A stretch of DNA of 23,476 bases from Candidatus Bathyarchaeota archaeon (GCA_014730055.1 WJIV01000029.1:1-23476); one strand, 5' to 3'; shown: positions 7,899-15,426, numbered from the stretch's first letter. A program made the numbers and translations. Notes: generated from the letters alone by a model not told the origin.

Positions 7899-8801
7899 TT
7901 GAAGTTGACAGCTATTTACTACTTCTCAGGTACAGGAAACAGTTACGCTGTAGCTAGGGATATAAGCGAAAAGCTAGATGGAGAAATGATACCTATAGCA
8001 AAGCTGGAGGCCTCGGATGATATTAGAGTCTCAGAGAATATTCTTGGGCTAGTCTTCCCCGATTATCATTCAAGTCTTCCCAATATTGTTAGGAGATTTG
8101 TAAATAAACTTGAGAATATCCAAGAGACTTACGTTTTTGGAGTATGCACCAATGGTGGTACTGGACCTGGATTGACTATGATGAATCTAAAGGAAGCAAT
8201 CGAAAACCGACAAGGAGAATTAGCAGCTGGCTTTGCAGTTAGAATGCCTTACAACTATATTATACCCTCATTAAACTTTGGTAATCCAATTATTAGGGTA
8301 AAACTAAATACAGAAAGCCAGGAAAAGCAGCAGACTAAATTTTCTGAATGGAATAAACGCTTTGAGGAAATCGTGAAATTTGTCGAACAAAGAGAAACAG
8401 GGTTTTTTGAGGCTAGCGGAGAGTTAATACTCAATGTAATTGATCGCCTAGGTCTTAGGGATACCCTAGGTAGATATATTTGGATGAGTTTTGCAGGTTA
8501 CAACGGGGAAACACTCAACAGTTTTAATGAAAATTGGCGCTTTATGGATTATGGCTTCTTTGCTGATGAGGCCTGTATTACTTGTGGGACCTGTGAAAAG
8601 ATATGTTCGGTAGGGAATATAGAGATGAAAAATGAAAAGCCTTCGTGGAACCATAAATGTGAACATTGTTTCGCCTGCTTACAATGGTGTCCTAAATCAG
8701 CTATACAGTTCGGAGATAAAATGAAAAAACAGTTAAGATACCATCACCCTAAAGTAGAATCCACTGATTTGATCCTTAATAACGAAAATGTGAGAACTTA
8801 A
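7899..8801 (+). CDS. EFR1-type flavodoxin-ferredoxin fusion protein
   Basis: A 300-residue cytosolic electron carrier. The N-terminal flavodoxin-like domain (about 1-165) opens with YYFSGTGNSYAVA (7-19), an FMN phosphate-binding loop. The C-terminal domain carries two [4Fe-4S] motifs: C226-x2-C229-x2-C232-x3-C236 and C254-x2-C257-x2-C260-x3-C264-P. The first cluster motif ends in CS rather than the common CP. Proteins of this architecture (EFR1 family, named for fused flavodoxin and ferredoxin) are abundant in anaerobic archaea and clostridia, and their partners are mostly unknown. The start is a TTG at 7899, giving the expected short stretch before the first strand. It follows the MBL hydrolase closely, and a free flavodoxin lies downstream, so electron transfer between these proteins is possible but inferred. 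Confidence 0.9.
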   Translation: MKLTAIYYFSGTGNSYAVARDISEKLDGEMIPIAKLEASDDIRVSENILGLVFPDYHSSLPNIVRRFVNKLENIQETYVFGVCTNGGTGPGLTMMNLKEAIENRQGELAAGFAVRMPYNYIIPSLNFGNPIIRVKLNTESQEKQQTKFSEWNKRFEEIVKFVEQRETGFFEASGELILNVIDRLGLRDTLGRYIWMSFAGYNGETLNSFNENWRFMDYGFFADEACITCGTCEKICSVGNIEMKNEKPSWNHKCEHCFACLQWCPKSAIQFGDKMKKQLRYHHPKVESTDLILNNENVRT

Positions 8802-8803
8802 GA

Positions 8804-8866
8804 TTATAAAATAATAATAAATTTAACTCTTGATTAATTAATTACATCAATAATTGGGAAAGGGGT
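8804..8866 (+). promoter_or_regulatory. TATA-like element and strong Shine-Dalgarno before the flavodoxin gene
   Basis: An AT-only stretch beginning TTATAAAATAA at 8804 is a good archaeal TATA candidate. AGGGGT at 8861-8866, four bases before the ATG at 8871, is a strong Shine-Dalgarno. It indicates a leadered transcript separate from the EFR1 gene, and it fixes the start. Confidence 0.5.
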
Positions 8867-8870
8867 AAGA

Positions 8871-9281
8871 ATGTCTAATAGAACATTGCTTGTATATTAT
8901 TCAAAGACTGGAAATACTAGGAAAGTTGCTCAAAAAATAGCGGAAAATCTGGAATGTGATCTAGAGGAAGTAGATGAGACTGGTAAAACTATTGATAAAG
9001 TTGATCCTTCAGAATATGACTTAGTCGTAATAGGATCTCCAGTTCATGGTTTTAGGGCTTCAGAGCCTATTCAAGAGTTCGTTAAGCAAAATAAGGATGT
9101 ACTACCTAGAATATCCATTTTTCTCACATTCAATCTCTGGCCTGCTAGGACTATTTCGGGGTTGGAAAAGATTGCCGGGAAAAAGTGTATAGCCTCAGAG
9201 AAATTTAAGGATAAGGATGTTAAACAAAATCAAATAGATTCAAAAGTAAATGCTTATACAGAAGCCATATTAAAATCATAA
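8871..9281 (+). CDS. Flavodoxin family protein
   Basis: A 136-residue single-domain flavodoxin-like protein. The N-terminal FMN phosphate loop is clear (LVYYSKTGNTRKVAQ, 6-20). A second strand-loop with VVIGSPVHGF (51-60) and a loop with LTFNLWPART would flank the isoalloxazine. It is slightly short for classical flavodoxins (about 140-170) but suits the archaeal flavodoxin_5-like group. It should act as a soluble one- or two-electron carrier. It lies downstream of the EFR1 fusion but appears to have its own promoter. T-rich sequence follows the gene at about 9355-9366. Confidence 0.87.
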   Translation: MSNRTLLVYYSKTGNTRKVAQKIAENLECDLEEVDETGKTIDKVDPSEYDLVVIGSPVHGFRASEPIQEFVKQNKDVLPRISIFLTFNLWPARTISGLEKIAGKKCIASEKFKDKDVKQNQIDSKVNAYTEAILKS

Positions 9282-9355
9282 AATTATTTCACAAAAATAT
9301 TGATACAGCTAATATAGACGTGTCATAACTCATTTTTATTACTTAAGTAGTCGTA

Positions 9356-9366
9356 TTTATTTTTTT
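9356..9366 (+). terminator. T-rich stretch downstream of the flavodoxin gene
   Basis: A T-rich run (TTTATTTTTTT) about 75 bases after the flavodoxin stop, before the converging minus-strand operon. It is consistent with oligo-T termination in archaea. The distance makes the call weak. Confidence 0.3.
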
Positions 9367-9473
9367 AGTCAATTTGAAAATGATCGAGAAAGGGTATATG
9401 GCTATCCGATTAGAAAAGTGCAATACACAATTATTAGAAAAGTTTACATAAATTAATGCTCATGCCATGGTTT

Positions 9474-9776
9474 TTACAGCTTTTGATTTAAATCGGGAAA
9501 TTTTTCTAAGTAATACTCAAGATCGTATGTATTGCTTCTTATTGGCAAAACCCATTTTTCTCCTTTCTCTATTATTATGAAAGCCAAAGTTTCCAATGTG
9601 TAACCGATTAAGGCTAAGTTCATTTTAGGATTTTGTGATTCGTTGCATAAGGAGTAGGTGATTAACTCTATGATTGGGATAAGAGTTCTTTCTGCGATTT
9701 CTAGGGATTTTCCCAGCATTATCTTCGAACTCTTACTAAGACCATTTATCTTCTGATAGGGATTTAATGAATTCAT
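9474..9776 (-). CDS. Hypothetical protein, third gene of the YtfJ/DUF2953 operon
   Basis: A 100-residue protein I do not recognise. It is predicted mostly helical with amphipathic segments: SSKIMLGKSLEIAERTLIP, an Asn/Ser-rich break, then LALIGYTLETLAFIIIE, which could be membrane-associated but is short for a transmembrane pair. The C-terminus is polar. Evidence that it is real is positional: it starts four bases after the stop of the DUF2953 gene on the same strand, with a purine-rich, Shine-Dalgarno-like stretch there. It therefore looks like the last member of a three-gene operon. I assign no function. Confidence 0.6.
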   Translation of the reverse strand: MNSLNPYQKINGLSKSSKIMLGKSLEIAERTLIPIIELITYSLCNESQNPKMNLALIGYTLETLAFIIIEKGEKWVLPIRSNTYDLEYYLEKFPDLNQKL

Positions 9777-9780
9777 ATCG

Positions 9781-10428
9781 TTACCTCCTTGACCTCCTGT
9801 AAGCCCTGAACTCCTTGCTTGTGAAGAATCTTATCAACGGATAGACGAGCAATATCAGTCTTATACTCAATTTAGTATCTAGAAAACCAAAGAAAGTATT
9901 CTCAATGAAAACCGGTGTCAGATTTATAGATGCATCTGGGAACCTGACCTTAATGATCTCTACAAGAGGAAATATTACCCCAAAAATCATTCCTGAAGTA
10001 TAGGGATCAGATATACCTGCTCGGATTCTTAGGTTAAAACGGGTAAATCTAATACGTCTGAGCATCGACCTGAGTAATTTAAGACCAGGATCAATAAGCC
10101 TTCTAAAGCTTCCAAAATCACCACTTCTTTTCTTTTTATCTGTTTTCTCCTCAGTTTTCTCCTCCACCTCCTCACTCTCCAAGGGAGATTTAAAAACAGA
10201 AATTGAAGCCACTCTCATCCTGAAGTAACTCTCATCCTCACTGAAGTAAATTATTCCATTTAAGAACCCCAAGAGTATCCCAAAATTGAACTCTCCTCTA
10301 TAATGGATTCCATCCAGCTCAGCTTTACCTGATAGCGTAAGAGGGAAAACAAGAATAAGTAAAATTAGCGTTATTATTAATAATAAAAAATAGAGAATAA
10401 GCCTAAGTACTAGTAATAACCAACTCAT
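9781..10428 (-). CDS. DUF2953 (YtfI-like) membrane-anchored protein
   Basis: A 215-residue protein resembling DUF2953. It has an N-terminal hydrophobic anchor (about 4-32), then a beta-rich segment starting with HYRGEFNFGILLG. An acidic/basic linker follows (EEVEEKTEEKTDKKK, about 85-99), then the family-type DPYTSGMIFG turn and a C-terminal NLTPVF...GFLDTKLSIRL region ending in a basic tail. It sits 20 bases after the YtfJ-like gene on the same strand. In Bacillus the ytfJ and ytfI genes, of the same two families, are also neighbours, and this shared pairing strengthens both assignments. Its function is unknown; in bacteria the pair is linked to spores, which an archaeon does not make. Confidence 0.75.
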   Translation of the reverse strand: MSWLLLVLRLILYFLLLIITLILLILVFPLTLSGKAELDGIHYRGEFNFGILLGFLNGIIYFSEDESYFRMRVASISVFKSPLESEEVEEKTEEKTDKKKRSGDFGSFRRLIDPGLKLLRSMLRRIRFTRFNLRIRAGISDPYTSGMIFGVIFPLVEIIKVRFPDASINLTPVFIENTFFGFLDTKLSIRLILLVYPLIRFFTSKEFRAYRRSRR

Positions 10429-10448
10429 GAAGTCTCATCAGTGGTTAT

Positions 10449-10853
10449 TTAGTTCTCTTCAGTAGGGGTCTCGGGCTCTTCTTTTTTCTCTGCTTTCTCT
10501 TCCATCTTCTTTTTTGCCATTTCACCAAAGGTTTCCATAGCCTTCTCGAGAACCTCTGGCATCCTGCTTGGTGATTTTAACGGGAGAACCTCGACACCAT
10601 CTGGGCCAGAAATATCCTTATAGACAGCGATTAGAGCTACCGGCTCGATACCTCCACCACCACCGCCACCCGTTCCTTCGCCTGTTCCCGTCTCACCAGA
10701 GCCTTTTCCGCTACCTGTGCCCATGACAAATCCCATCTTTATGACAGGGATAAGCACCTTATCTTCTTGAACAATGGGTTCACCAACTACACTGTTAGCT
10801 GAAATAGCCTTTGAAAGCTCATCTGCTAGTGTCTTCATATATGATTCAGACAT
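10449..10853 (-). CDS. YtfJ/GerW-family (Spore_YtfJ) protein
   Basis: A 134-residue protein matching the Spore_YtfJ family (PF09579). It opens with an amphipathic helix, then the characteristic VVGEPIVQEDKVLIPVIKMGFVMG segment around residues 22-45. A long glycine-rich stretch (about 46-69, with seven consecutive Gly) is followed by the conserved IEPVALIAVYKD strand. The C-terminus is a Lys/Glu-rich helix. There is no signal peptide. Bacterial relatives include B. subtilis GerW, needed for normal spore germination; homologues in non-sporulating bacteria and archaea have no defined role. It is the first gene of a minus-strand operon with DUF2953 and an unknown protein, and is divergent from a small membrane protein. 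Confidence 0.88.
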   Translation of the reverse strand: MSESYMKTLADELSKAISANSVVGEPIVQEDKVLIPVIKMGFVMGTGSGKGSGETGTGEGTGGGGGGGIEPVALIAVYKDISGPDGVEVLPLKSPSRMPEVLEKAMETFGEMAKKKMEEKAEKKEEPETPTEEN

Positions 10854-10940
10854 TTTCTCTCATTTTAGACTATTTTATCAGCCTATTTATACTTGTTCAT
10901 AAAAATTAGATTGTGTAAATTCGACGTATCTAATGATAAG

Positions 10941-10948
10941 GTATATAT
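10941..10948 (+). promoter_or_regulatory. TATA box for the small membrane protein gene
   Basis: GTATATAT at 10941-10948, within the intergenic region shared with the divergent YtfJ-like operon. Transcription starting about 25 bases downstream would begin near 10970. That argues for translation from the ATG at 10973 or 10979 rather than the GTG at 10952. Confidence 0.5.
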
Positions 10949-10972
10949 GAAGTGTACAAAATTCTGGCAGGA

Positions 10973-11206
10973 ATGGATATGATAGGCCTTAGACATTGGT
11001 TAGTTGGGCTTCCAGCATTATTCCTAATCATCCCGTTTATCTTCCTAGCAATAACAATATATCTGGCAGTCTGGATCTACAGGGACGCAGAGAAACGTGG
11101 AGCAGAACCGGCTATATGGCTTCTAATTTTTCTAGTAGCCAACATTCTGGGACTGATAATCTGGCTAATAGTTAGACCAGAGGAAGAATACAAATCATCT
11201 AGATGA
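10973..11206 (+). CDS. Small two-helix membrane protein (PLDc_N-like)
   Basis: A 77-residue protein with two membrane helices separated by a conserved cytosolic loop: helix one about residues 10-36, the loop YRDAEKRGAEPA, and helix two IWLLIFLVANILGLIIWLIV, ending in a charged tail. This arrangement (WIYRDAEKRG, then GLIIWLIVR) is characteristic of small PLDc_N-like archaeal proteins of unknown function. I chose the ATG at 10973 because a TATA box at 10941-10948 places the transcript start near it. A GTG at 10952 would give 84 residues, and the ATG at 10979 is also possible. It is divergent from the YtfJ-like operon. Confidence 0.75.
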   Translation: MDMIGLRHWLVGLPALFLIIPFIFLAITIYLAVWIYRDAEKRGAEPAIWLLIFLVANILGLIIWLIVRPEEEYKSSR

Positions 11207-11350
11207 TTAGACTTTAAACATTTTATTTTGAATTAATATTTTCTTTTGTTCTTACAGCTTTAATCGCAAGATGGATTTATTGCAGTGGTATTCAAGTCCC
11301 CTTCTGGTAGAGCTATTAGAGGAGATAACAACGGGAAGTAAACCCTTTTT

Positions 11351-12319
11351 CTAAATCTCTCTTTCATAGAACTGTTTCATCCTTTCGACCGCTGTCTTAA
11401 CCCGGTTCTTGGGGAAGCCCCTCTCGTCACATAGGAAGCTGTAAACCTGCTCTTCCCTTAGTCCCTTGAATTCTACGGAATAGTCTTCAACGACCTTAGG
11501 CTCAAGAAATATTCTTCTTATCTCCTCATAGTGGGGCGTTACCTTCTTCTTCTTATCATCCGGTAGATTTTCTATTCTCCCATGTCGCCTTATCCACTTC
11601 AGGCCTGTCTTTGGCCCGACCCTGTAGATTCCCTTGTTATAATCAGTCCCCATCAGGATAGCCATATCAACAAGTTGCTCCCGTGTAATCCCATTATGAT
11701 CCAGAAAATCCTCCAAGACAACCAAGTCGGGGCGTCTTGACGCTGATATCGTAAGATACCTAACTAGACGCGGTGTACCGAATAATAGACAATCATAATC
11801 TCTGCTGTTAACTCCCCACACATCTCCTTTACTAGCCATATATGCCCCCTGAGCCTCTGCTTCCCCTTTTGCCTGAACATAGGGAATACCAAGATATTCC
11901 AATAATATCTTCGCATCTTGAAAGATACTGCTGCTGAAGCCTGCCGCCTGCATAGCCTTGGAACGAGCTACGTCAAAATCACCCCGCTCAAGAGCTCTCT
12001 CATACTCCTCTTTAGCCTCCTCTCTCCTCTGTGCTCGCTTTTTCATTTCCTCTGCTTTTAATGTGGGAGCGCCACCGTCGAATATGAAGACTAGGGGTAT
12101 GTTGTACTCATAGATGAGTTTGGTGGACCTATAAAGAAGCCCCACAAGATGGCTGGTTACATGACCGTTCTTGTCGGTTAGTGGCATTCCCTTGCTTGTT
12201 CTTATGGTCGAGAGGAACTGATACAGGATGTTGCTGCTGTCCACAGCAAGGTCCCTGTCTCTAAGGTCTTCCAATTCGATATCATTTTTTACAATAATTG
12301 GCTTGAGATTAACTCCCAT
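11351..12319 (-). CDS. fen: Flap structure-specific endonuclease FEN1
   Basis: A 322-residue XPG/FEN1-family nuclease that cleaves 5' flaps during Okazaki fragment maturation and base excision repair. It has an N-terminal XPG domain (MGVNLKPI..., DSSN at 27-30), the internal XPG domain (PYVQAKGEAEAQGAY, 146-160) and the helix-hairpin-helix region (MGTDYNKG...GPKTG, 223-239). Metal-binding acidic residues are visible at D27, D81, E153, E155, D174, D176 and D226. Archaeal FEN1 usually runs to about 340 residues and ends in a PCNA-interacting PIP box (Q-x-x-L-x-x-W-F type); this one stops at MKQFYEREI and has no such motif. It starts 11 bases after the stop of an MBL hydrolase gene, so the two form an operon. 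A contraction of the C-terminus or a sequencing error are alternatives for the missing tail. Confidence 0.95.
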   Translation of the reverse strand: MGVNLKPIIVKNDIELEDLRDRDLAVDSSNILYQFLSTIRTSKGMPLTDKNGHVTSHLVGLLYRSTKLIYEYNIPLVFIFDGGAPTLKAEEMKKRAQRREEAKEEYERALERGDFDVARSKAMQAAGFSSSIFQDAKILLEYLGIPYVQAKGEAEAQGAYMASKGDVWGVNSRDYDCLLFGTPRLVRYLTISASRRPDLVVLEDFLDHNGITREQLVDMAILMGTDYNKGIYRVGPKTGLKWIRRHGRIENLPDDKKKKVTPHYEEIRRIFLEPKVVEDYSVEFKGLREEQVYSFLCDERGFPKNRVKTAVERMKQFYEREI

Positions 12320-12330
12320 TGTTTCTCACT

Positions 12331-13017
12331 CTATACCTCTATCTCAAAACCGTCGTAGGCAGACTCCACCTTCAAGTCTTGCTCGCTGAATTCACGGATC
12401 TTTTCCTTTGACTCCTCTATATCCCTGTAGAACCAGCTGCCGAAGTGTGTGAAAACTATGTGTTCTGTTAACCCCTTGAAAAGCTTCACGAGATTTGGGA
12501 TACCATTGTGTCCATATAGTTTACCTGTTTCTTCATCCTTTCTTACCAGTCCGCCCTTCCTGATATAACTCGCATCCGTGATAACCACGTTCAGATCCGA
12601 TATCTTATCGTGGTACTTCTTATCGATCCAAATAATATCGCCCGTGTAAAGGAGCCTGCTGCCTTCATTCTCGACCAGATAAGCCTGGGATTCCACAAGC
12701 TTACTGTGATGCGTGGGTATAGGAGTAGTATTATATCCGTTAAGGCTTATCGATTCCTTGAGCACTTGGACTTCGGCTTCCTTGGTCTTCTCAGGAGCGT
12801 AAACGGGAACATTTATTTTACCAAGATCCTCATTCACGAAGACAGCATGATCAGGATGAAGATGTGTTATTAAGATATAATCAGGATCAAGATCAAGATA
12901 TCCCTTTTCTCCCAGATCAAGCAATATAACCCCGTCAATTATTGCACCTGAGTGTTGGGAGTATCTGCTTTCTGAGGACTCAACCTTTGCCCTACTACCC
13001 AAAATTTTAACTCTCAT
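12331..13017 (-). CDS. MBL-fold metal-dependent hydrolase upstream of FEN1
   Basis: A 228-residue metallo-beta-lactamase-fold protein. Metal ligands: THLHPDH (H52, H54, D56, H57), H103/H104 in PTHHSK, D127 in YTGDI and H191 in THFG. The strand-loop pattern and lack of a beta-CASP insertion make it a small MBL hydrolase rather than a CPSF/RNase J nuclease. It opens directly with MRVKILGSRA, typical of the first strand, which supports the start. FEN1 follows 11 bases downstream on the same strand, so a nucleotide or nucleic-acid-related job is possible but not shown by any motif. Confidence 0.86.
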   Translation of the reverse strand: MRVKILGSRAKVESSESRYSQHSGAIIDGVILLDLGEKGYLDLDPDYILITHLHPDHAVFVNEDLGKINVPVYAPEKTKEAEVQVLKESISLNGYNTTPIPTHHSKLVESQAYLVENEGSRLLYTGDIIWIDKKYHDKISDLNVVITDASYIRKGGLVRKDEETGKLYGHNGIPNLVKLFKGLTEHIVFTHFGSWFYRDIEESKEKIREFSEQDLKVESAYDGFEIEV

Positions 13018-13164
13018 TGCATTTCACACACCATCAAAATAATTATAGTGTAACTAAATGTATCTAGATATTGTTTTATCAAACTTGATTAAGTAATAAT
13101 AGGCGTACAATATATACTTGTAAGAGACCCATGTGATAGGCCTCTGTTTTTATGCAATGAGTTC

Positions 13165-14058
13165 TCACGGTAAAAATAAGAGTATAATGTTCATTCCTAT
13201 TATGAATACAAATAGGCTAATTATAACTAGAAAAGCATTAGACGCAATATTATCCCTTGAATCAAATCCACGATGTAACGAAAAAGCGCTGGCAGCAAAT
13301 GGAGGAAGAGATGTTATGATTAACCATAAATTTGGAATACTGGGGATAAAGCCAGCAGCGTAATAGATAATATTCGATAAAGTAATAACTGTACATAAAC
13401 GAGATATTTTCCTTATTCCAAATCTCACAACTAGATTATTGATTTCATGCTCCTTATCAACCTCAAAGTCTGGAATCTCAAGATAGACACTCAGGACAAA
13501 CCCATATAGAACCAAGGGTAATACAAATAGTAGAAAATCAGACGAGACTGAGTCTACTGCGGCAAGATATCCAGATGTGGGAACAATTATTCCCGTGAAA
13601 AAGGAAATAGCCAATTCACCCAGACCCCTAGCTTTCAGATATGTCAATGGACTAGAATAACCCCAACCTAGTAGATTCCCCGCTAATATTAGCCCAGGGA
13701 AAAGCCAACTGATTTTATCAAAGATGGTTAGGAATGCAGCAATAATTAGAGAAGCTATGCTAAACAGAATAGATGTACTGATCACCCAGGAGTCGAGACT
13801 AGGTTGCTCTATTAGTACGTTATTTCCTCCGAATGGTTTCCAATCAGCCACCTCGTCAAGTTTCCTATCAAAATAATCGTTGCTGTAATGGGTAGAAAGA
13901 TCAGTAAATAACACAGATACATAACCCAATAAAACTACAACAGGATCTAGTCTTGATTTAGTCGAGGGAAAAAGAACACCAAGCGAGTATCCTAGAATTC
14001 CACCAATCACTATATGCGGCCTGATCACGCCTAATAAGCTGAATATCATCCTCAACAT
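13165..14058 (-). CDS. UbiA-family prenyltransferase (MenA-like)
   Basis: A 297-residue integral membrane prenyltransferase with about eight to nine helices. The first Asp-rich motif is THYSNDYFDRKLDE (N60, D61, D64, D68), which binds prenyl diphosphate through Mg2+. The second is EIPDFEVDKEH (D197, D201). GYSSPLTYLKARGLGELA (133-150) resembles MenA-type enzymes, which prenylate dihydroxynaphthoate. Archaeal family members also include digeranylgeranylglyceryl-phosphate and heme-related prenyltransferases, so substrate is uncertain. It is divergent from a second UbiA-family gene with only 53 bases between. A shared AT-rich element (14061-14076) would put a minus-strand start near 14047, where the in-frame Met4 codon lies; the true start may be Met4. 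Confidence 0.88.
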   Translation of the reverse strand: MLRMIFSLLGVIRPHIVIGGILGYSLGVLFPSTKSRLDPVVVLLGYVSVLFTDLSTHYSNDYFDRKLDEVADWKPFGGNNVLIEQPSLDSWVISTSILFSIASLIIAAFLTIFDKISWLFPGLILAGNLLGWGYSSPLTYLKARGLGELAISFFTGIIVPTSGYLAAVDSVSSDFLLFVLPLVLYGFVLSVYLEIPDFEVDKEHEINNLVVRFGIRKISRLCTVITLSNIIYYAAGFIPSIPNLWLIITSLPPFAASAFSLHRGFDSRDNIASNAFLVIISLFVFIIGMNIILLFLP

Positions 14059-14060
14059 GA

Positions 14061-14076
14061 ATATATTCTATATAAG
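14061..14076. promoter_or_regulatory. Shared TATA-rich element of the divergent UbiA pair
   Basis: ATATATTCTATATAAG lies in the 53-base gap between divergent UbiA genes and can serve as a TATA box on both strands. On the plus strand TATATAAG is centred about 39 bases before the ATG at 14112. On the minus strand it would start transcription near 14047. Coordinate expression is therefore plausible. Confidence 0.5.
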
Positions 14077-14111
14077 AAAGAATTTTAACTAATCGTGAGA
14101 CAGAACGTTTT

Positions 14112-15011
14112 ATGAAAATTGAAAGGCTAAAAGATTTCATGGACCTAACTAGGATCCACTTCTTCTTTGTCTGGCCGCTAGTCTTCTGCTCAGGTCTAAT
14201 CTTAAGCTTTCAGAACTACGGTAGCCTATCAAACTGGAATATAATGAGAGCTGCCGTTATAGCCTTTTTCGGTTTCGAGGCGGGATTCGTCCTTAACGAC
14301 TATGTAGACCGAGAACACGATAAGCTCGATGTGGATGATGTACTTACACGTTATTGGAGACCTTTCGGGGTTAGACCCATACCTATAGAGTCAATGAGCA
14401 TCGATAGTGTAAAGATAATCTTCTTTTTATTTGCAGGTATAGCGGCCTCCCTAATACTTACTCTACCTTATCCTCATTCGCTGTACATCCTGGGTATAAT
14501 GTTATACAGCTACACTGCTGAGTGGTTCTATCAGATTAAGAAAAGAAACCAGAAATTCCCTATCGCCCAGATAATTGGTAGAACAGATTTCGCTCTCTTT
14601 CCAGTAGCTGGATACTTATATAATGGTCAGTTTGATTCCACAATCTTAGGTTATTTATTATTCTTCTACCCATACACTCTAGCACATCTCGGTCTAAATG
14701 ATATAGTTGATTCAGATAATGATCGAGCAAGAGGGATGGCCACTATCCCTATTATGTTAGGTAATAGGGGAAATAAGATCTGGGTCAGTCTATTCAGCTT
14801 AATTCACGTGATATTACTAAGAGTATTTCTTTCCAATATTAATAATGTCTACTACAAGGGTATGATTATTGGTGTAATTTTATTAGCAATTTCAAATCTT
14901 TTGATGTGGAAAGGAGACTCCCCTCAACAATGGATAAAAGCATTACCATTCTTCCACTTATCTTTGTTATTTTACACTCTATCCATTATATTACCTATTA
15001 TATCTAGATAA
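14112..15011 (+). CDS. UbiA-family prenyltransferase (second of a divergent pair)
   Basis: A 299-residue membrane prenyltransferase of the UbiA superfamily. The first Asp motif is LNDYVDREHDKLD (N62, D63, D66, D70). The second is GLNDIVDSDNDRARGMATIP (194-213), carrying D197 and D200. About eight hydrophobic helices surround them. The YWRPFGVRPIP segment (81-91) after the first motif is the usual conserved Arg-Pro stretch (compare KPFGGN in the neighbour). The motif spacing resembles the divergent neighbour, so they may be paralogues with different acceptors. Candidate roles are archaeal lipid (geranylgeranyl transfer) or quinone synthesis; sequence alone does not decide. It converges on a small membrane protein gene 30 bases downstream. 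Confidence 0.87.
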   Translation: MKIERLKDFMDLTRIHFFFVWPLVFCSGLILSFQNYGSLSNWNIMRAAVIAFFGFEAGFVLNDYVDREHDKLDVDDVLTRYWRPFGVRPIPIESMSIDSVKIIFFLFAGIAASLILTLPYPHSLYILGIMLYSYTAEWFYQIKKRNQKFPIAQIIGRTDFALFPVAGYLYNGQFDSTILGYLLFFYPYTLAHLGLNDIVDSDNDRARGMATIPIMLGNRGNKIWVSLFSLIHVILLRVFLSNINNVYYKGMIIGVILLAISNLLMWKGDSPQQWIKALPFFHLSLLFYTLSIILPIISR

Positions 15012-15040
15012 AATAAGTAAAATTATATCAAGAAATTAGT

Positions 15041-15295
15041 TTAATCTTGATGAGTTATTCCCTTCCTCGTTCTATCATCTGGCTCTCTGTCCTTTATGCG
15101 ACTGGTCCTGTACCACCATATAACTGCTACAATTATTATGAATAGTGCAGCGAGGATTATACCGAAGGTACTGCTAGGGTTACTAAAGATGCCGTTGGGC
15201 TCTGTAGACTGAGCTAGGGCGGTTGGTATCATTATTCCTGATAAGATCAAAACCACGATTATTGAAACTATACTATTTTTACACTCTTTAATCAT
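15041..15295 (-). CDS. Small secreted/membrane-anchored protein, unknown
   Basis: An 84-residue protein. A signal-peptide-like N-terminus (basic residues, hydrophobic 10-27, cleavage-like ALAQST) is followed by a short polar, Pro/Ser-rich segment, a transmembrane helix (44-62), and a basic/acidic tail (RTSRIKDREPDDRTRK). The mature form may be a single-pass protein with a short extracellular segment. It is the most downstream of three small minus-strand membrane-protein genes but is separated from the next by about 130 bases. I recognise no family. Confidence 0.65.
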   Translation of the reverse strand: MIKECKNSIVSIIVVLILSGIMIPTALAQSTEPNGIFSNPSSTFGIILAALFIIIVAVIWWYRTSRIKDREPDDRTRKGITHQD

Positions 15296-15426
15296 TTCAA
15301 AAATAAATTTGTAACACTGCTTAAATACCTGAACAGTTATTGTAGATTTTTTCCATTAATTAAAACCTTATTGCGTAAAAATTATGGTCAGTATGTAGCT
15401 TTTCTCTATTAGATAACTAATACTAA

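Noticed and set aside
9380..9451. A 23-codon ATG frame (MIEKGYMAIRLEK...) before the minus-strand operon
   Set aside because: It is too short, lacks a ribosome site, and contains an AT-rich repeated segment, so chance is more likely.
13133..13363. Plus-strand 76-codon frame over the end of the MenA-like gene
   Set aside because: It overlaps the conserved C-terminal helices of the prenyltransferase on the other strand and lacks family features.
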